DNA of 44,486 nucleotides, from positions 1 to 44,486 of the forward strand of contig JBBIPA010000012.1 in NCBI GenBank assembly GCA_037443085.1, in the 5' to 3' direction. Position 1 is the first letter of the stretch, and each line of letters begins with the position of its first letter. This stretch comes from JBBIPA01 sp037443085 (lineage in GTDB: Bacteria > Chloroflexota > Dehalococcoidia > GIF9 > UBA5629). Positions 1 through 9,338 of the stretch are shown here, in pieces. The notes under the pieces were generated by a model. It had not been told where the DNA came from. It saw only the letters and a program-made list of their open reading frames with translations, and made no database searches. The position numbers and the translations under genes are program-made.

Positions 1-27
1 ATCATATCACTTAACCTAGTTATATGT

Positions 28-287
28 CTACTTACTTGCCTGACATGACACTAGATTGAATGGATATAGTTTCTGGATTAGTCTAGTCAGTTTGGCGACA
101 TCCTCTTTCTTATCGTCTCTTATTTGTTCCAGGATTTTTATAGCCTCTTCATTGGCTAATGACTCGATGTGCTCTTGATATTGATAGCCAGTAATTCTGC
201 GGCTAAATCCTCACGTAGTATTTGTAAATCCAACTGAAGGTCATACTGAATTTCGGCCCTTTCCTCATTATCCGGGGGGTTTCCCAT
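28..287 (-). pseudogene. Frameshifted small gene of unknown function
   Basis: A short minus-strand gene seems to be split over two frames. Frame A starts at ATG 287-285 behind a good ribosome binding site (GGGAGG, about 290-297) and runs 43 codons to a TAG at 158-156. Frame B is open from about 210 to a TAG at 30-28 and reads as an acidic/basic helical peptide containing EHIESLANEEAIKILEQIRD. The two frames overlap, and their joined product (about 85 residues) would be a uniformly charged helical protein, which is the usual signature of a single-base indel. I see no slippery heptamer in the overlap, so a mutation or a sequencing error is likelier than programmed frameshifting. It would be transcribed divergently from holA. 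Family not recognised. Confidence 0.4.
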
Positions 288-356
288 TTCAACCTCCCTG
301 ATGGTGTCAACTAAATATGTGTTGCAGCAACACAGTAGAAAAGCAGAGATTTCTAT

Positions 357-1448
357 ATGAGCGAAACTGCTATGAGTATAGCTACTGCAGATGGCAAAAT
401 CAAGTGGTTTCTATGTGCTACAATGAAAGGGGGTGTATCAGAATTGTTTTACATAATGTATGGGCAGAATAATTTCTCTCTCCAGGAAGAGTTTAAGAAG
501 ATAAAAGAATGCTTAGGTAACCCCGAAATGCTTGAAGTCAGTACGAATGTATTGGATGGAAGACAGTTACGTTTAAGCCAGCTTCGGGATGTTTGTGATG
601 CGGCACCGTTTTTGCATCAGTTCAGGTTGGTTATTGTCGAAGGTTTATTAGAGCGTTTTGAGCCTGAGAAAAAGTCAGGTAAACGTCCTGGTAAATCGCA
701 GTCGAAATCAGAGAAAGACTTGAAAGAGTGGAAGGAACTCAGCAGCTATATCAAAAAAATGCCGAAAGCAACAATCCTCGTATTAATTGCTGGTAAGTTA
801 GATGCCAAGAAAAATAGTTTACTGAAACACATCATTTCTGTGGCAGAGGTGAAAATATTTCCTGAGCTAGAGGAGGATGCACTTCGCCAGTGGATTAAAA
901 AGCGCATTGAGGAAGAGGGTGGTAGAGTATCTGGTGAAGCAATTGATTTGCTTATAGAGATTGTGGGGAGTGATTTGTGGACTATGAAAAGCGAGATTGA
1001 GAAGCTGCTTGCTTATAGCTTGGGACAGCCTATTACAAAAAATGATGTGAGGCAAGTGGGTAGCTACGCTCGTGAAGCTAATATATTTGCCTTTATAGAC
1101 ATGATTCTCGAAGGTCAAAGAATGAAAGCTCAGGAAGCACTCCAGCGGTTGTTGTTAGAGGGAGAAGCTCCTCCCTATGTTTTGGTTATGATTACAAGGC
1201 AATTGAGATTAATCCTATTGGCTAAAGGATTAAATCCTAAATTGCCTGAACAAGAGGCTATGGAAAGACTGGGTATTAAGAAAGTCAAGGAGTTAGTAAA
1301 AGTAAGGAGGCAGGCAAGGATTCATACTGTAGGCAAAATAAAAATAGCTTATCACAAAGTTTTGGAAGCCGACTTGGCTATGAAGACAGGGAAGTACGAT
1401 AGCGATCTGGCAGTTGAATTGCTGGTGATGGATTTGTGCAAGACGTAG
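357..1448 (+). CDS. holA: DNA polymerase III delta subunit (clamp loader)
   Basis: This is the delta subunit of the DNA polymerase III clamp loader, which opens the beta sliding clamp during replication. The protein has the HolA architecture: an N-terminal degenerate AAA+ domain beginning around YIMYGQNNFSLQEEF, the segment LRLSQLRDVCDAAPFL that contacts the clamp, and a C-terminal helical collar domain. At 363 residues it has normal length (family about 330-350). The first ATG (357) gives a 22-residue extension not typical of the family; an internal ATG at 423 (MKGGVSELFYIMYG) matches the usual HolA start better, but neither has a strong ribosome binding site. It is separated from glgC by about 106 bases. 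Family assignment is by motif recognition. Confidence 0.85.
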   Translation: MSETAMSIATADGKIKWFLCATMKGGVSELFYIMYGQNNFSLQEEFKKIKECLGNPEMLEVSTNVLDGRQLRLSQLRDVCDAAPFLHQFRLVIVEGLLERFEPEKKSGKRPGKSQSKSEKDLKEWKELSSYIKKMPKATILVLIAGKLDAKKNSLLKHIISVAEVKIFPELEEDALRQWIKKRIEEEGGRVSGEAIDLLIEIVGSDLWTMKSEIEKLLAYSLGQPITKNDVRQVGSYAREANIFAFIDMILEGQRMKAQEALQRLLLEGEAPPYVLVMITRQLRLILLAKGLNPKLPEQEAMERLGIKKVKELVKVRRQARIHTVGKIKIAYHKVLEADLAMKTGKYDSDLAVELLVMDLCKT

Positions 1449-1554
1449 TTGTGGCCTCAACAAAGACGGCTACGAATGAACACCATGTTGACTTTATCGA
1501 CAAATAAAAGGCATTTGGCTAAAATGAAGTCAAATATATTGCTGAGGTGATAGC

Positions 1555-2835
1555 ATGGATCGGGTAGCGGCCATGATTTTGGCCGGTGGTGCTGGCGAAC
1601 GGTTAAGTGTGCTGGTTGCCGAAAGAGCCAAACCAGCAGTACCGTTTGGTGGAAGATACCGTATTATTGATTTTGCCCTGAGCAATTGCGTCAATTCAGG
1701 AATTAGCACAGTGGCGGTGCTCACACAATATAATCCTCGTTCGCTGTCGCAACATCTGGGTGTAGGTAGGCCTTGGGATTTAGATAGGGCTAAGGGTGGG
1801 CTGGTAGTGTTCCAACCTTTTTTGAGTCGCTCTGGCCGTGACTGGTATAAGGGTACTGCCGATGCTGTATACCAGAATCTTTATTTTTTGGAAAACATGA
1901 AAGTGGATGAGGTTTTGATTTTGTGTGGCGACCACATTTATATCATGCGCTATGACCGCATGATAGCAACGCATCGTAACCGAAAAGCTGATGTTACTGT
2001 AGCACTGACTCAAGTTCCTATGGAGGAAACTTCGCGTTATGGAATTATTGGTCTGGATCATAATGAGCGAATTGTTGAGTTTGAAGAAAAGCCTAAGGCT
2101 GCAAAATGCAGGCAGGCTTCGATGGGGGTATATGTGTTCAATAAGAACATTCTGGCGAGTTGTCTCGAAGAGAATGCCAGGAAAAAAGACGGTCATGATT
2201 TTGGACGAGACATTTTGCCTGAAATTATTGGGAGATATAAGACCTACGGGTACAGGTTCAACGGCTATTGGCGTGACGTAGGCACTGTAGAGTCTTACTG
2301 GCAGGCGAATATGGATTTGATAGTTGACCTACCTTCATTGAACCTTTACAATTTGGAAACTGAGATCAGGACGTCAGAAGAAAATTTACCTCCGGTGAAG
2401 TGCGGACCGAACGCTAGCATGGCAAGATGCATAGTTTCTAATGGTGCCATTATCAATGGTAGAGTGGAGAATTCAGTGATATTTCCCAGAGTTTTTGTGG
2501 AGGAGGATGCCGTGGTGAAAGACTCAATTATTTTCAATGACACTACAGTTGGCAAAGGGGCTATTATTGACCGGTCTATAGTCGATAAACAAGTTTGGAT
2601 TGGTCCTGGGTGCCATATTGGCTATGGTGAGAACTATGAACCTAATAAAGAGGAACCTGCTCATTTGAATACCGGTATTACTGTGGTAGGTAAGGGGTCT
2701 AAACTACCCAATGGTTTGAAAATCGGACGCAACTGCAGGATTGGCTGTTGGGTAGAGTCTAATGATTTTGAATCTCTTTTTGTTTCGAGTGGTGAAAGCA
2801 TAACCCGTCAAAATCCTCGAGGTCATCCGATGTAA
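1555..2835 (+). CDS. glgC: Glucose-1-phosphate adenylyltransferase (ADP-glucose pyrophosphorylase)
   Basis: It makes ADP-glucose from glucose-1-phosphate and ATP, the committed step of bacterial glycogen synthesis. The nucleotidyltransferase signature is at residues 9-34 (LAGGAGERL ... RAKPAVPFGG), although the usual PLT after RL is SVL here. Further on are the GTADAVYQN motif, the catalytic region around CGDHIY, and the substrate-binding FEEKPK segment. The C-terminal third is the left-handed beta-helix with hexapeptide-like repeats (NGAIINGRVENSVIF, TVGKGAIIDRSIVD). Length 426 is typical. The start has GAGGTG about 7 bases upstream. It is followed by glgA after 84 bases that hold a hairpin, so the two are probably one transcript. 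Confidence 0.93.
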   Translation: MDRVAAMILAGGAGERLSVLVAERAKPAVPFGGRYRIIDFALSNCVNSGISTVAVLTQYNPRSLSQHLGVGRPWDLDRAKGGLVVFQPFLSRSGRDWYKGTADAVYQNLYFLENMKVDEVLILCGDHIYIMRYDRMIATHRNRKADVTVALTQVPMEETSRYGIIGLDHNERIVEFEEKPKAAKCRQASMGVYVFNKNILASCLEENARKKDGHDFGRDILPEIIGRYKTYGYRFNGYWRDVGTVESYWQANMDLIVDLPSLNLYNLETEIRTSEENLPPVKCGPNASMARCIVSNGAIINGRVENSVIFPRVFVEEDAVVKDSIIFNDTTVGKGAIIDRSIVDKQVWIGPGCHIGYGENYEPNKEEPAHLNTGITVVGKGSKLPNGLKIGRNCRIGCWVESNDFESLFVSSGESITRQNPRGHPM

Positions 2836-2863
2836 ATTCCTGTATACCAGAGCATACAGGAAT
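2836..2863. repeat. Intercistronic hairpin between glgC and glgA
   Basis: A perfect 10-bp inverted repeat (ATTCCTGTAT / ATACAGGAAT) with an 8-base loop begins at the base after the glgC stop codon. No T-run follows, so it is not a classical terminator. It may stabilise the glgC mRNA end or dampen glgA expression (inference). Confidence 0.55.
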
Positions 2864-2919
2864 GGAACAAGGTCTCGCACAGAGTATAAATGCCCTAATA
2901 TCCTGCGTGGTATAGGACT

Positions 2920-4353
2920 ATGAACATTCTATTTGTTGCGGCTGAAATGAGTCCATTGGTTAAGGTTGGTGGATTAGCCGATGTTGTTGGCTCACTACCC
3001 AAAGCGCTTAATAAATTGGGGCATGACGTGAGGGTCATGTTGCCTCAATACGGTGTTATTGATGTTTCCAGATACCAACTGTCGGCTATCGCGGATGGTT
3101 TAAAGGTGAACTTGTCAGAAGTTGTGGAGCCAGTTAGCCTGTCGATGGCTAAAATTGATTCAGAATTGAAGGTGTATTTGCTGGGTGATGACAGGTTATT
3201 TGCTGCTCGCGAGGTGTACGGTGGAAATGAACTGGAGCGTTTCCTGTTCTTTGATAAAGCTGTGATTGAAGGACTGTCACATCTGTCCTGGTATCCAGAT
3301 ATAGTCCAATGTCACGATTGGCATACTGGACTAATACCGATGTGGCTAAGGAAAGCTGGCTGGAAAGGAGCTATACTTTTTACAATTCACAATCTAGCTT
3401 ATCAGGGTTTTTTCGATAATCATTTTATGGCTACTTACAGACTTTGTCAGTATTGGCAAAACGGGCTGGATAGTATGCCAGAGTTGCCGTTAAATTTTAT
3501 GAGCCAGGGAATCGTTTGGGCAGATATGGTGACCACAGTTAGCGAGCATTACGCCAGGGAAATTGTAACCTCTGAATATGGTGTGGGACTGGAGCATTTG
3601 CTATGTGCCAGGAGGGATAGGCTTGTGGGAATTGTAAACGGCATCGACTATGAGGAATATAATCCGAGCACAGACCGCTTTCTTGCAACCAAATACAATT
3701 CTGTAAGGCTAGATGGCAGGTTGACAAATAAGCTGGCACTCCAGGAGAAAGTGGGTTTACCTGAAGACGTCAATACACCGATTATAGGAATGGTATCGCG
3801 TCTTGATGACCAGAAGGGTCTTGATATCGTAATCAATAGTTTATCCTGTTTGTTTGAGCGGACAAATGCGCAAATGGTTATTTTAGGAAAGGGTAGGGAG
3901 CATTATCATCAATTATTGCGAAGGTGCGCCAAGAAATATCCTTATCGGTTAGCGGTATCATATGAATTTAACGATGCTCTCGCCCATCTTATTTATGCCG
4001 GTTGCGATATATTCTTGATGCCTTCTCGTTTTGAACCGTGTGGATTAGGGCAGCTTATTGCTATGCGATATGGTGCGGTTCCTGTTGTCCGGTATACTGG
4101 AGGTCTGGCCGATACTGTCGAAGATTTGTCTGCTGACCTGAGCAAAGGGAGTGGTTTTGTTTTTAAGAAGTATGATGTTAGTGAGATGCTTGAAGCTATT
4201 CAGCGAGCGGCTAGTGCCTACCAGGATAAGTGTGCCTGGCAGAAGATTATGCAGCGGATAATGTCTTTGGACTTCTCGTGGCAAAGTTCGGCTCTGAAAT
4301 ATGAGTCGGTCTATCAAAGAGTTTTGGAGTTGAAAGGCTATGTCTCAGGATAG
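2920..4353 (+). CDS. glgA: Glycogen/starch synthase, ADP-glucose dependent (GT5)
   Basis: This glycosyltransferase family 5 enzyme extends alpha-1,4-glucan chains from ADP-glucose. The N-terminal KVGGLADVVGSLPKAL (residues 16-31) is the KxGGL ADP-glucose-binding signature. HDWHTGLIP and FTIHNLAYQG are typical GT5 segments. In the C-terminal Rossmann domain are GMVSRLDDQKGLD and MPSRFEPCGLGQLIAMRYG, the last containing the catalytic Glu of the retaining GT-B fold. At 477 residues it is full length. Its 3' end overlaps the ROK kinase by 14 bases, implying translational coupling, and glgC lies just upstream, so the three form a glycogen/glucose unit. Confidence 0.94.
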   Translation: MNILFVAAEMSPLVKVGGLADVVGSLPKALNKLGHDVRVMLPQYGVIDVSRYQLSAIADGLKVNLSEVVEPVSLSMAKIDSELKVYLLGDDRLFAAREVYGGNELERFLFFDKAVIEGLSHLSWYPDIVQCHDWHTGLIPMWLRKAGWKGAILFTIHNLAYQGFFDNHFMATYRLCQYWQNGLDSMPELPLNFMSQGIVWADMVTTVSEHYAREIVTSEYGVGLEHLLCARRDRLVGIVNGIDYEEYNPSTDRFLATKYNSVRLDGRLTNKLALQEKVGLPEDVNTPIIGMVSRLDDQKGLDIVINSLSCLFERTNAQMVILGKGREHYHQLLRRCAKKYPYRLAVSYEFNDALAHLIYAGCDIFLMPSRFEPCGLGQLIAMRYGAVPVVRYTGGLADTVEDLSADLSKGSGFVFKKYDVSEMLEAIQRAASAYQDKCAWQKIMQRIMSLDFSWQSSALKYESVYQRVLELKGYVSG

Positions 4354-5314
4354 TTCCCGCCCGGTTCTAGCGGTCGATTTGGGTGGTACAAAAATACGCT
4401 CGGCTATTGTATTAGCTAATGGGAAAATCCTTTTTTTTAAAAACTATCCGACTCAAGCAATAACGGGTCCTGAAAAAGTTATAGGGAGAATATTAGCTGC
4501 TATCAAAGATATTATGATAAGAACTGGACTGACATTAAATGACCTTCATGGGGTGGTGATAGCTGCTGCTGGTATTCTGGATGTGAAAAATGGAATTGTC
4601 ACTGCTTCTCCGAGTCTGCCCGGCTGGCAGAATATAGCTTTGAGGGACAGTCTTCGTGAAAATCTGGGTATTAACATATATCTAATTAATGATGCCAGTG
4701 CTGCTGCCCTGGGGGAGCAGCACTTTGGTGCCGGGCAGGGATTAAATAATTTAGTGTATCTCACGGTGAGCACGGGTATAGGGGGCGGTATTATTATTGG
4801 GGGGAAACTCTATATCGGCACAGATGGTTGTGCTGGTGAGCTAGGGCATATGATTATAGAAGTTGATGGGCCAAAATGCAATTGTGGCAATTCGGGCTGT
4901 CTGGAAGCTCTAGCTTCAGGAACAGCAATTGCTAGAGAGGCGCAAAGGCGTATTCTTCAAGGTGAAATAAGTTCTATAACGGAATCTCTCAAAAAGGGGG
5001 GTGCTAGTATCACTGCTGAGACAGTAGCATTAGCGGCTAAACAGTGTGATGCCTTAGCCTGTGAGATAGTGAATAAGGCTGCCTATTATTTAGGTGCTGG
5101 CATCGCCAATATAGTCAACATTTTCAATCCTGAGATGGTGATTATCGGCGGCGGCGTATCCAAGATGGGGGAAATGCTACTGAAACCGACTCGAAAAGTG
5201 GTCAAACAAAGAGCCTTTCACTTGCCAGCAAGAACAGCACGTATTGTGCGTTCTCGTTTGGGCGATAATGCTGGTATTATTGGTGCTGCCATTGCTCTTT
5301 GGGAAGAGCCATAG
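4340..5314 (+). CDS. ROK-family glucokinase
   Basis: A ROK-family sugar kinase that most likely phosphorylates glucose to glucose-6-phosphate with ATP, feeding or draining the adjacent glycogen pathway. The phosphate-binding loop is AVDLGGTKIRSAIV (about residues 10-23). The catalytic Asp lies in INDASAAALGE, the GIGGG loop follows, and the ROK zinc motif is present as H plus CNCGNSGCLE. At 324 residues the length is typical, and no N-terminal helix-turn-helix is present, so it is an enzyme and not a NagC/XylR-type repressor. The start overlaps glgA by 14 bases. Substrate specificity (glucose versus N-acetylhexosamine) cannot be decided from sequence alone. Confidence 0.88.
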   Translation: MSQDSSRPVLAVDLGGTKIRSAIVLANGKILFFKNYPTQAITGPEKVIGRILAAIKDIMIRTGLTLNDLHGVVIAAAGILDVKNGIVTASPSLPGWQNIALRDSLRENLGINIYLINDASAAALGEQHFGAGQGLNNLVYLTVSTGIGGGIIIGGKLYIGTDGCAGELGHMIIEVDGPKCNCGNSGCLEALASGTAIAREAQRRILQGEISSITESLKKGGASITAETVALAAKQCDALACEIVNKAAYYLGAGIANIVNIFNPEMVIIGGGVSKMGEMLLKPTRKVVKQRAFHLPARTARIVRSRLGDNAGIIGAAIALWEEP

Positions 5315-5334
5315 TGCCAGTTCCCATCCACGAA

Positions 5335-5363
5335 TTGACATGAAGGTATTGGTTTATTAAAAT
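5335..5363 (+). promoter_or_regulatory. Sigma-70-type promoter of the alaS operon
   Basis: TTGACA at 5335-5340, a 17-base spacer, and TAAAAT at 5358-5363. The predicted start site lies about 13 bases before the alaS GTG, so the 5' leader is very short and there is no room for a T-box. Confidence 0.65.
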
Positions 5364-5382
5364 CCAGAAAGGTATAAACACA

Positions 5383-8043
5383 GTGAATAGCAACGAAATC
5401 CGGCAGGCATTTCTAAGTTTTTTTGAGGAAAAACAACACAAGGTTATCCCAAGCTCATCTTTGGTACCCTATGGTGACCCGACTTTGCTGTTGACGACCG
5501 CTGGCATGGTGCAGATTAAGCCCTATTTCTTGGGTTTAGCTGTGCCACCAAATCCCCGCTTAGCTTCCTGCCAGAAATGCTTTCGTACTACCGATATAGA
5601 TTCAGTCGGTGATGCCAAGCATTTGACTTTCTTTGAGATGCTGGGGAATTTTAGTGTGGGTGATTATTTCAAGCAGGAGGCGATTGCCTGGGCTTGGGAA
5701 TTTGTGCATGAGCGCCTGAAGTTCGACCTTGAACGGCTGTGGGTGACCATCTTTTTAGACGATGATGAGGCGTTTCGCTATTGGAGAAAGATTGGTTTTC
5801 CTGAAAATAAGATAGTTAGGCTTGGAGAAAAGGATAATTTTTGGGGGCCGGCAGGTGATTCTGGCCCATGCGGACCGTGCAGCGAAATACACTATGATTT
5901 TGGCGAAAAGTATGGTTGTGGTAAATCTAATTGCACCCCGGGATGTGGTTGCGGTCGTTTTTCGGAGGTGTGGAATCTAGTATTTACTCAATATGACCAA
6001 AGCCGTGATGGGAAACGTACTCCTCTGCCCAAGCCTAATATAGATACTGGTATGGGGTTAGAGAGGACTGCTGCCGTTATGCAGGGTGTGTATTCGGTAT
6101 ACGATACTGACCTTTTTCTGCCTCTGCGCAATAAAATTTGTGAGCTAACTCATCGAAAATATGGGAAGGATGAGACCGCTGATGAATCCATAAGGATAGT
6201 GTCTGAACATGGTAGGGGTACAGCTTTTCTGATCGCTGATGGCGTCTTGCCATCAAATGAAGGCAGAGGTTATGTTTTGCGACGAATATTACGCAAGGCC
6301 AATTTCTTTGGCAGAAAGCTCGGTATAGAGGGACCTTTCCTTGGTGAAATAGCGGAGATTGTTATTAGCAAGATGGGGCATGTATATCCTGAGCTGGAAA
6401 ACGGTCGAAATTTCATATTGGAAGTTATTAAAACCGAAGAGGATAAGTTTATTGATACGCTTGATGCGGGAATTAACTTAGTCGAGAAGACTATTGCCGA
6501 AGCTGCCAGTAAAGGCAAAAATTATATTGAAGGCAAAGAGGTTTTCCGTCTGTATGACACTTATGGTTTCCCACCCGAGTTAACTGCGGAAGTAGCTCGG
6601 GAGCGAGGGCTGTCTGTTGACCTGAAGAGCTTCGAAATTGAAATGGAAAAGCAGCGCGAAAAGGCACGAGCCAGCCATAAGTTTAGTAGTGGCGCCGATA
6701 TTAATAGTTCTGGTGAGAAGGTCATACTTCCACCGACTCGATTTAATGGTTATGAGAAGATAGCGGATAGTTCCAAGATAGTTCATATTCTGGGCCAGGA
6801 ATCAGGTCTGCAACAGCCGTCAGTTAATAAGGGCCAAAAGGTGGCAATTGTCCTGGATAAAACACCATTTTATGGGGAAATGGGTGGGCAAATTGGAGAT
6901 ATTGGCACGATACGCACGTCATCAGGTGAGGTCACTATAACAAATACCGTTTGGTCTCCATTCGGTAATATTGCCGAGGGCGTAGTTATTCATTTAGGAG
7001 CGGTCACCAAGGGGAAACTCTCGATAGGCGACATTGTCGAAGCAGAAGTGAATATGGAGCGCCGTCTGGATATAGCTCGTAATCACACTGCAACACATTT
7101 ACTTCAAGCAGCTCTGCGCCAGGTGCTGGGTAGTCATGTTTTACAGAGAGGTTCTCTGGTGGAGCCAGAGCGGCTTCGTTTTGATTTTTCCCACTTAACA
7201 GCAATTAGTAAACAACAACTCAGTGAAATTCAACGCTTTGTTAACGAGAAGATACGGCAGAATTTGCCTGTTATCAGCGAGGAGATTCCTTACAAGCAAG
7301 CCATAGAGCAAGGAGCAATTGCTTTGTTTGAGGAAAAATATAGTGACACCGTCAGGGTGCTAAAAATTGGCAAGCCTCCGATCAGTGCGGAGCTTTGCGG
7401 TGGAACTCATATAAAAGCAACCGGAGAGATTGGTTTATTCTATATTGTTGGCGAGAGCAGCATTGGCACTGGATTGCGCAGGATTGAAGCAGTTACAGGG
7501 AAGGCAGCTCATGATTTACTTGTAGAACGCCTCGAGGCATTGGAGTCGATAGCCGAAAAAATGAAAACTTCGACTTCTGATGCCCCAGAGAAGGTAAAAG
7601 CTCTTATTGCTGAGTTGACTGAGGAGCGCAAGCGCACAGCGACTTTGGAAAGGAAACTTTCCCAGGGTGTGGTGGAAGTGCTGGAAAAGAGCGCTGAGCG
7701 TGTGGATGGAATAACAATGGTAGCTGCAAATGTGCCATCGTCCTCGATGGCTATTTTAAGAGAGATTGGGGATTCACTGCGTGAGCGGCTGAAAAGCGCT
7801 GTCATTGTCCTGGGCACAGTCCACGATGGTAAACCGAATTTTATGGCTATGGTTACTCCTGACTTGGTGGATAAAGGGATACACGCTGGTGATATAGTGA
7901 AGCAGGTTGCCGGCGTGACTGGAGGCAGTGGTGGTGGTAAGGCGGAGGTAGCTCAAGCCGGCGGTAAAGATAAGAATAAACTCGACGAAGCCTTAAAATT
8001 GGTAAAAGCCATAGTGGAAAAGGCTCGCGGAGAACATGCGTAA
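5383..8043 (+). CDS. alaS: Alanyl-tRNA synthetase
   Basis: This class II aminoacyl-tRNA synthetase charges tRNA-Ala and carries its own editing domain. The N-terminal aminoacylation core shows the AlaRS opening SxxLVPxxDPTLLLTTAGM and GLERTAAVMQG. The editing domain has the zinc-binding HTATHLL (about residue 565) and CGGTH (about residue 666). The C-terminal DHHA1/C-Ala part ends with the glycine-rich GGSGGGKAEVAQAGG. Length 886 is typical. The start is GTG at 5383, with AGAAAGG about 11 bases upstream. It overlaps ruvX by 8 bases and heads the run alaS-ruvX-aroE-aroC-aroKB-ctaB-tgt. Confidence 0.96.
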   Translation: MNSNEIRQAFLSFFEEKQHKVIPSSSLVPYGDPTLLLTTAGMVQIKPYFLGLAVPPNPRLASCQKCFRTTDIDSVGDAKHLTFFEMLGNFSVGDYFKQEAIAWAWEFVHERLKFDLERLWVTIFLDDDEAFRYWRKIGFPENKIVRLGEKDNFWGPAGDSGPCGPCSEIHYDFGEKYGCGKSNCTPGCGCGRFSEVWNLVFTQYDQSRDGKRTPLPKPNIDTGMGLERTAAVMQGVYSVYDTDLFLPLRNKICELTHRKYGKDETADESIRIVSEHGRGTAFLIADGVLPSNEGRGYVLRRILRKANFFGRKLGIEGPFLGEIAEIVISKMGHVYPELENGRNFILEVIKTEEDKFIDTLDAGINLVEKTIAEAASKGKNYIEGKEVFRLYDTYGFPPELTAEVARERGLSVDLKSFEIEMEKQREKARASHKFSSGADINSSGEKVILPPTRFNGYEKIADSSKIVHILGQESGLQQPSVNKGQKVAIVLDKTPFYGEMGGQIGDIGTIRTSSGEVTITNTVWSPFGNIAEGVVIHLGAVTKGKLSIGDIVEAEVNMERRLDIARNHTATHLLQAALRQVLGSHVLQRGSLVEPERLRFDFSHLTAISKQQLSEIQRFVNEKIRQNLPVISEEIPYKQAIEQGAIALFEEKYSDTVRVLKIGKPPISAELCGGTHIKATGEIGLFYIVGESSIGTGLRRIEAVTGKAAHDLLVERLEALESIAEKMKTSTSDAPEKVKALIAELTEERKRTATLERKLSQGVVEVLEKSAERVDGITMVAANVPSSSMAILREIGDSLRERLKSAVIVLGTVHDGKPNFMAMVTPDLVDKGIHAGDIVKQVAGVTGGSGGGKAEVAQAGGKDKNKLDEALKLVKAIVEKARGEHA

Positions 8044-8458
8044 TTTAGGATTGGATATCGGGGACAGGCGGATAGGGGTTGCCATCAGTGACCCTGAGCA
8101 GATTCTGGCTAGCCCGCTCGCAACCATAGTTCGTGATAACGACGACAAGGCAATCGAAGCCGTTGTGGCTCTGGTCAATAAATACGAAGTTCAAAGGATT
8201 ATCATTGGTTTCCCTTATTCCTTGAATGGCAGCGTGGGTAACCAAGCCAGTAAAGTTCAGGCTTTTGTGGACAAGCTATCGCAGCATACCAAAGTAGATA
8301 TTGAGCTCAGGGATGAGAGGTTGTCCACTGTAGCCGTAGACCGCTTGCTGGTGGAAGCCGGCAAAAAAAGCAGGAAAAGAAAAGAACAACGTGATGCTGC
8401 CGCCGCTGCCTTTGTCCTCCAAGGGTACCTTGACAGTTTGAAAGCTTGTAGTCAATGA
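8036..8458 (+). CDS. ruvX: RuvX/YqgF Holliday-junction resolvase-like nuclease
   Basis: A RNase H-fold protein of the RuvX (YqgF) family, which is implicated in 16S rRNA 5' pre-processing and Holliday junction resolution. The N-terminus LGLDIGDRRIGVAISD carries the first catalytic Asp. IIIGFPYSLNGSVG and DERLSTVAVDRLL are family hallmarks, and the C-terminal DAAAAAFVLQGYLD contains the last acidic residue. Length 140 is normal. It starts inside the alaS end (8-base overlap) and its stop overlaps the aroE ATG by 4 bases, so translation is likely coupled; alaS-ruvX adjacency is common in bacteria. Confidence 0.92.
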   Translation: MRNLGLDIGDRRIGVAISDPEQILASPLATIVRDNDDKAIEAVVALVNKYEVQRIIIGFPYSLNGSVGNQASKVQAFVDKLSQHTKVDIELRDERLSTVAVDRLLVEAGKKSRKRKEQRDAAAAAFVLQGYLDSLKACSQ

Positions 8459-9324
8459 CACGATATATTCGACTCATCGGTTTTCCTCTAAAGCATTCAA
8501 TCTCTCCAGATTTCCAGCAAGCTGCCCTGAATTACTACGGGCTTGATATTCGCTATGAGCTCTGGGAGATTGAAGCTGAGAAATTGCCGGTAGCAACCGA
8601 AGCGTTAAGGCAACCCCAGACCATCGGGGCGAATGTGACAGTGCCTTATAAAGAAAAGATCATGGATTTTCTGGACGAGATTGATGGGCAGGCAAGCCTC
8701 ATCGGTGCTGTGAACACGATAGTTAATAGGAGCGGCAGACTGGTGGGTTTTAACACCGATGCCTATGGTTTTATCCATGCTTTGCGGGAGGATGGCAAAT
8801 TTAATCCCAGTGGCAAACGGGTGGTTCTTATTGGTGCTGGTGGAGTGGCACGGGCTGTTAGCTTTGCTCTGCTCCGGGAAGATATTGCGTCAATGGCTAT
8901 TACCAACCGGACAGCTAAACGTGCTGAGGAATTAGTATTGGCATTGAGGCATGCAAGTGATGAAAAATTGCATACTGCGCTCTCCGTGTTGCCATGGAAT
9001 ACCATTGAGCTTAAAGAGGCTATCAAGAATTGCCAGTTGATAGTTAATTGCACCCCTATGGGTATGAGACATTCTGCCGAGGAAGGGGAATCTCCATTAA
9101 GGGAAGATTCAATCCCTTCCAGTGCTTTAGTTTATGACTTAGTGTATAATCCGTCAGAGACACCTTTACTGAGAATAGCATCCAGAGCAGGGGCACGTAC
9201 TCTCGGCGGTTTGCCGATGCTAGTTTACCAGGGGGCTGCCGCTTTTGAGTTGTGGACGGGGAAGAAAGCTCCAGTTGACATAATGTTAGCGGCAGCAAAG
9301 ACAGCGCTAGGCAGAGTGCAATAA
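8455..9324 (+). CDS. aroE: Shikimate 5-dehydrogenase
   Basis: It reduces 3-dehydroshikimate to shikimate with NADPH in aromatic amino acid synthesis. The substrate-binding end has GFPLKHSISPDFQQAALN, then NVTVPYKEK with the catalytic Lys, and GAVNTIV. The NADP-binding Rossmann loop is VLIGAGGVARAVSFAL, followed by NRTAKRAEE with basic residues suited to NADP. The C-terminus GGLPMLVYQGAAAFELWTG is typical. Length 289 is normal. It overlaps ruvX by 4 bases and is followed by chorismate synthase and the aroK/aroB fusion, so three consecutive genes encode four shikimate-pathway activities. Confidence 0.95.
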   Translation: MTRYIRLIGFPLKHSISPDFQQAALNYYGLDIRYELWEIEAEKLPVATEALRQPQTIGANVTVPYKEKIMDFLDEIDGQASLIGAVNTIVNRSGRLVGFNTDAYGFIHALREDGKFNPSGKRVVLIGAGGVARAVSFALLREDIASMAITNRTAKRAEELVLALRHASDEKLHTALSVLPWNTIELKEAIKNCQLIVNCTPMGMRHSAEEGESPLREDSIPSSALVYDLVYNPSETPLLRIASRAGARTLGGLPMLVYQGAAAFELWTGKKAPVDIMLAAAKTALGRVQ

Positions 9325-9338
9325 TAAGGATGGATAGC

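Noticed and set aside
5315..5382. T-box leader upstream of alaS
   Set aside because: The promoter leaves only about 13 bases of leader, with no room for a T-box.
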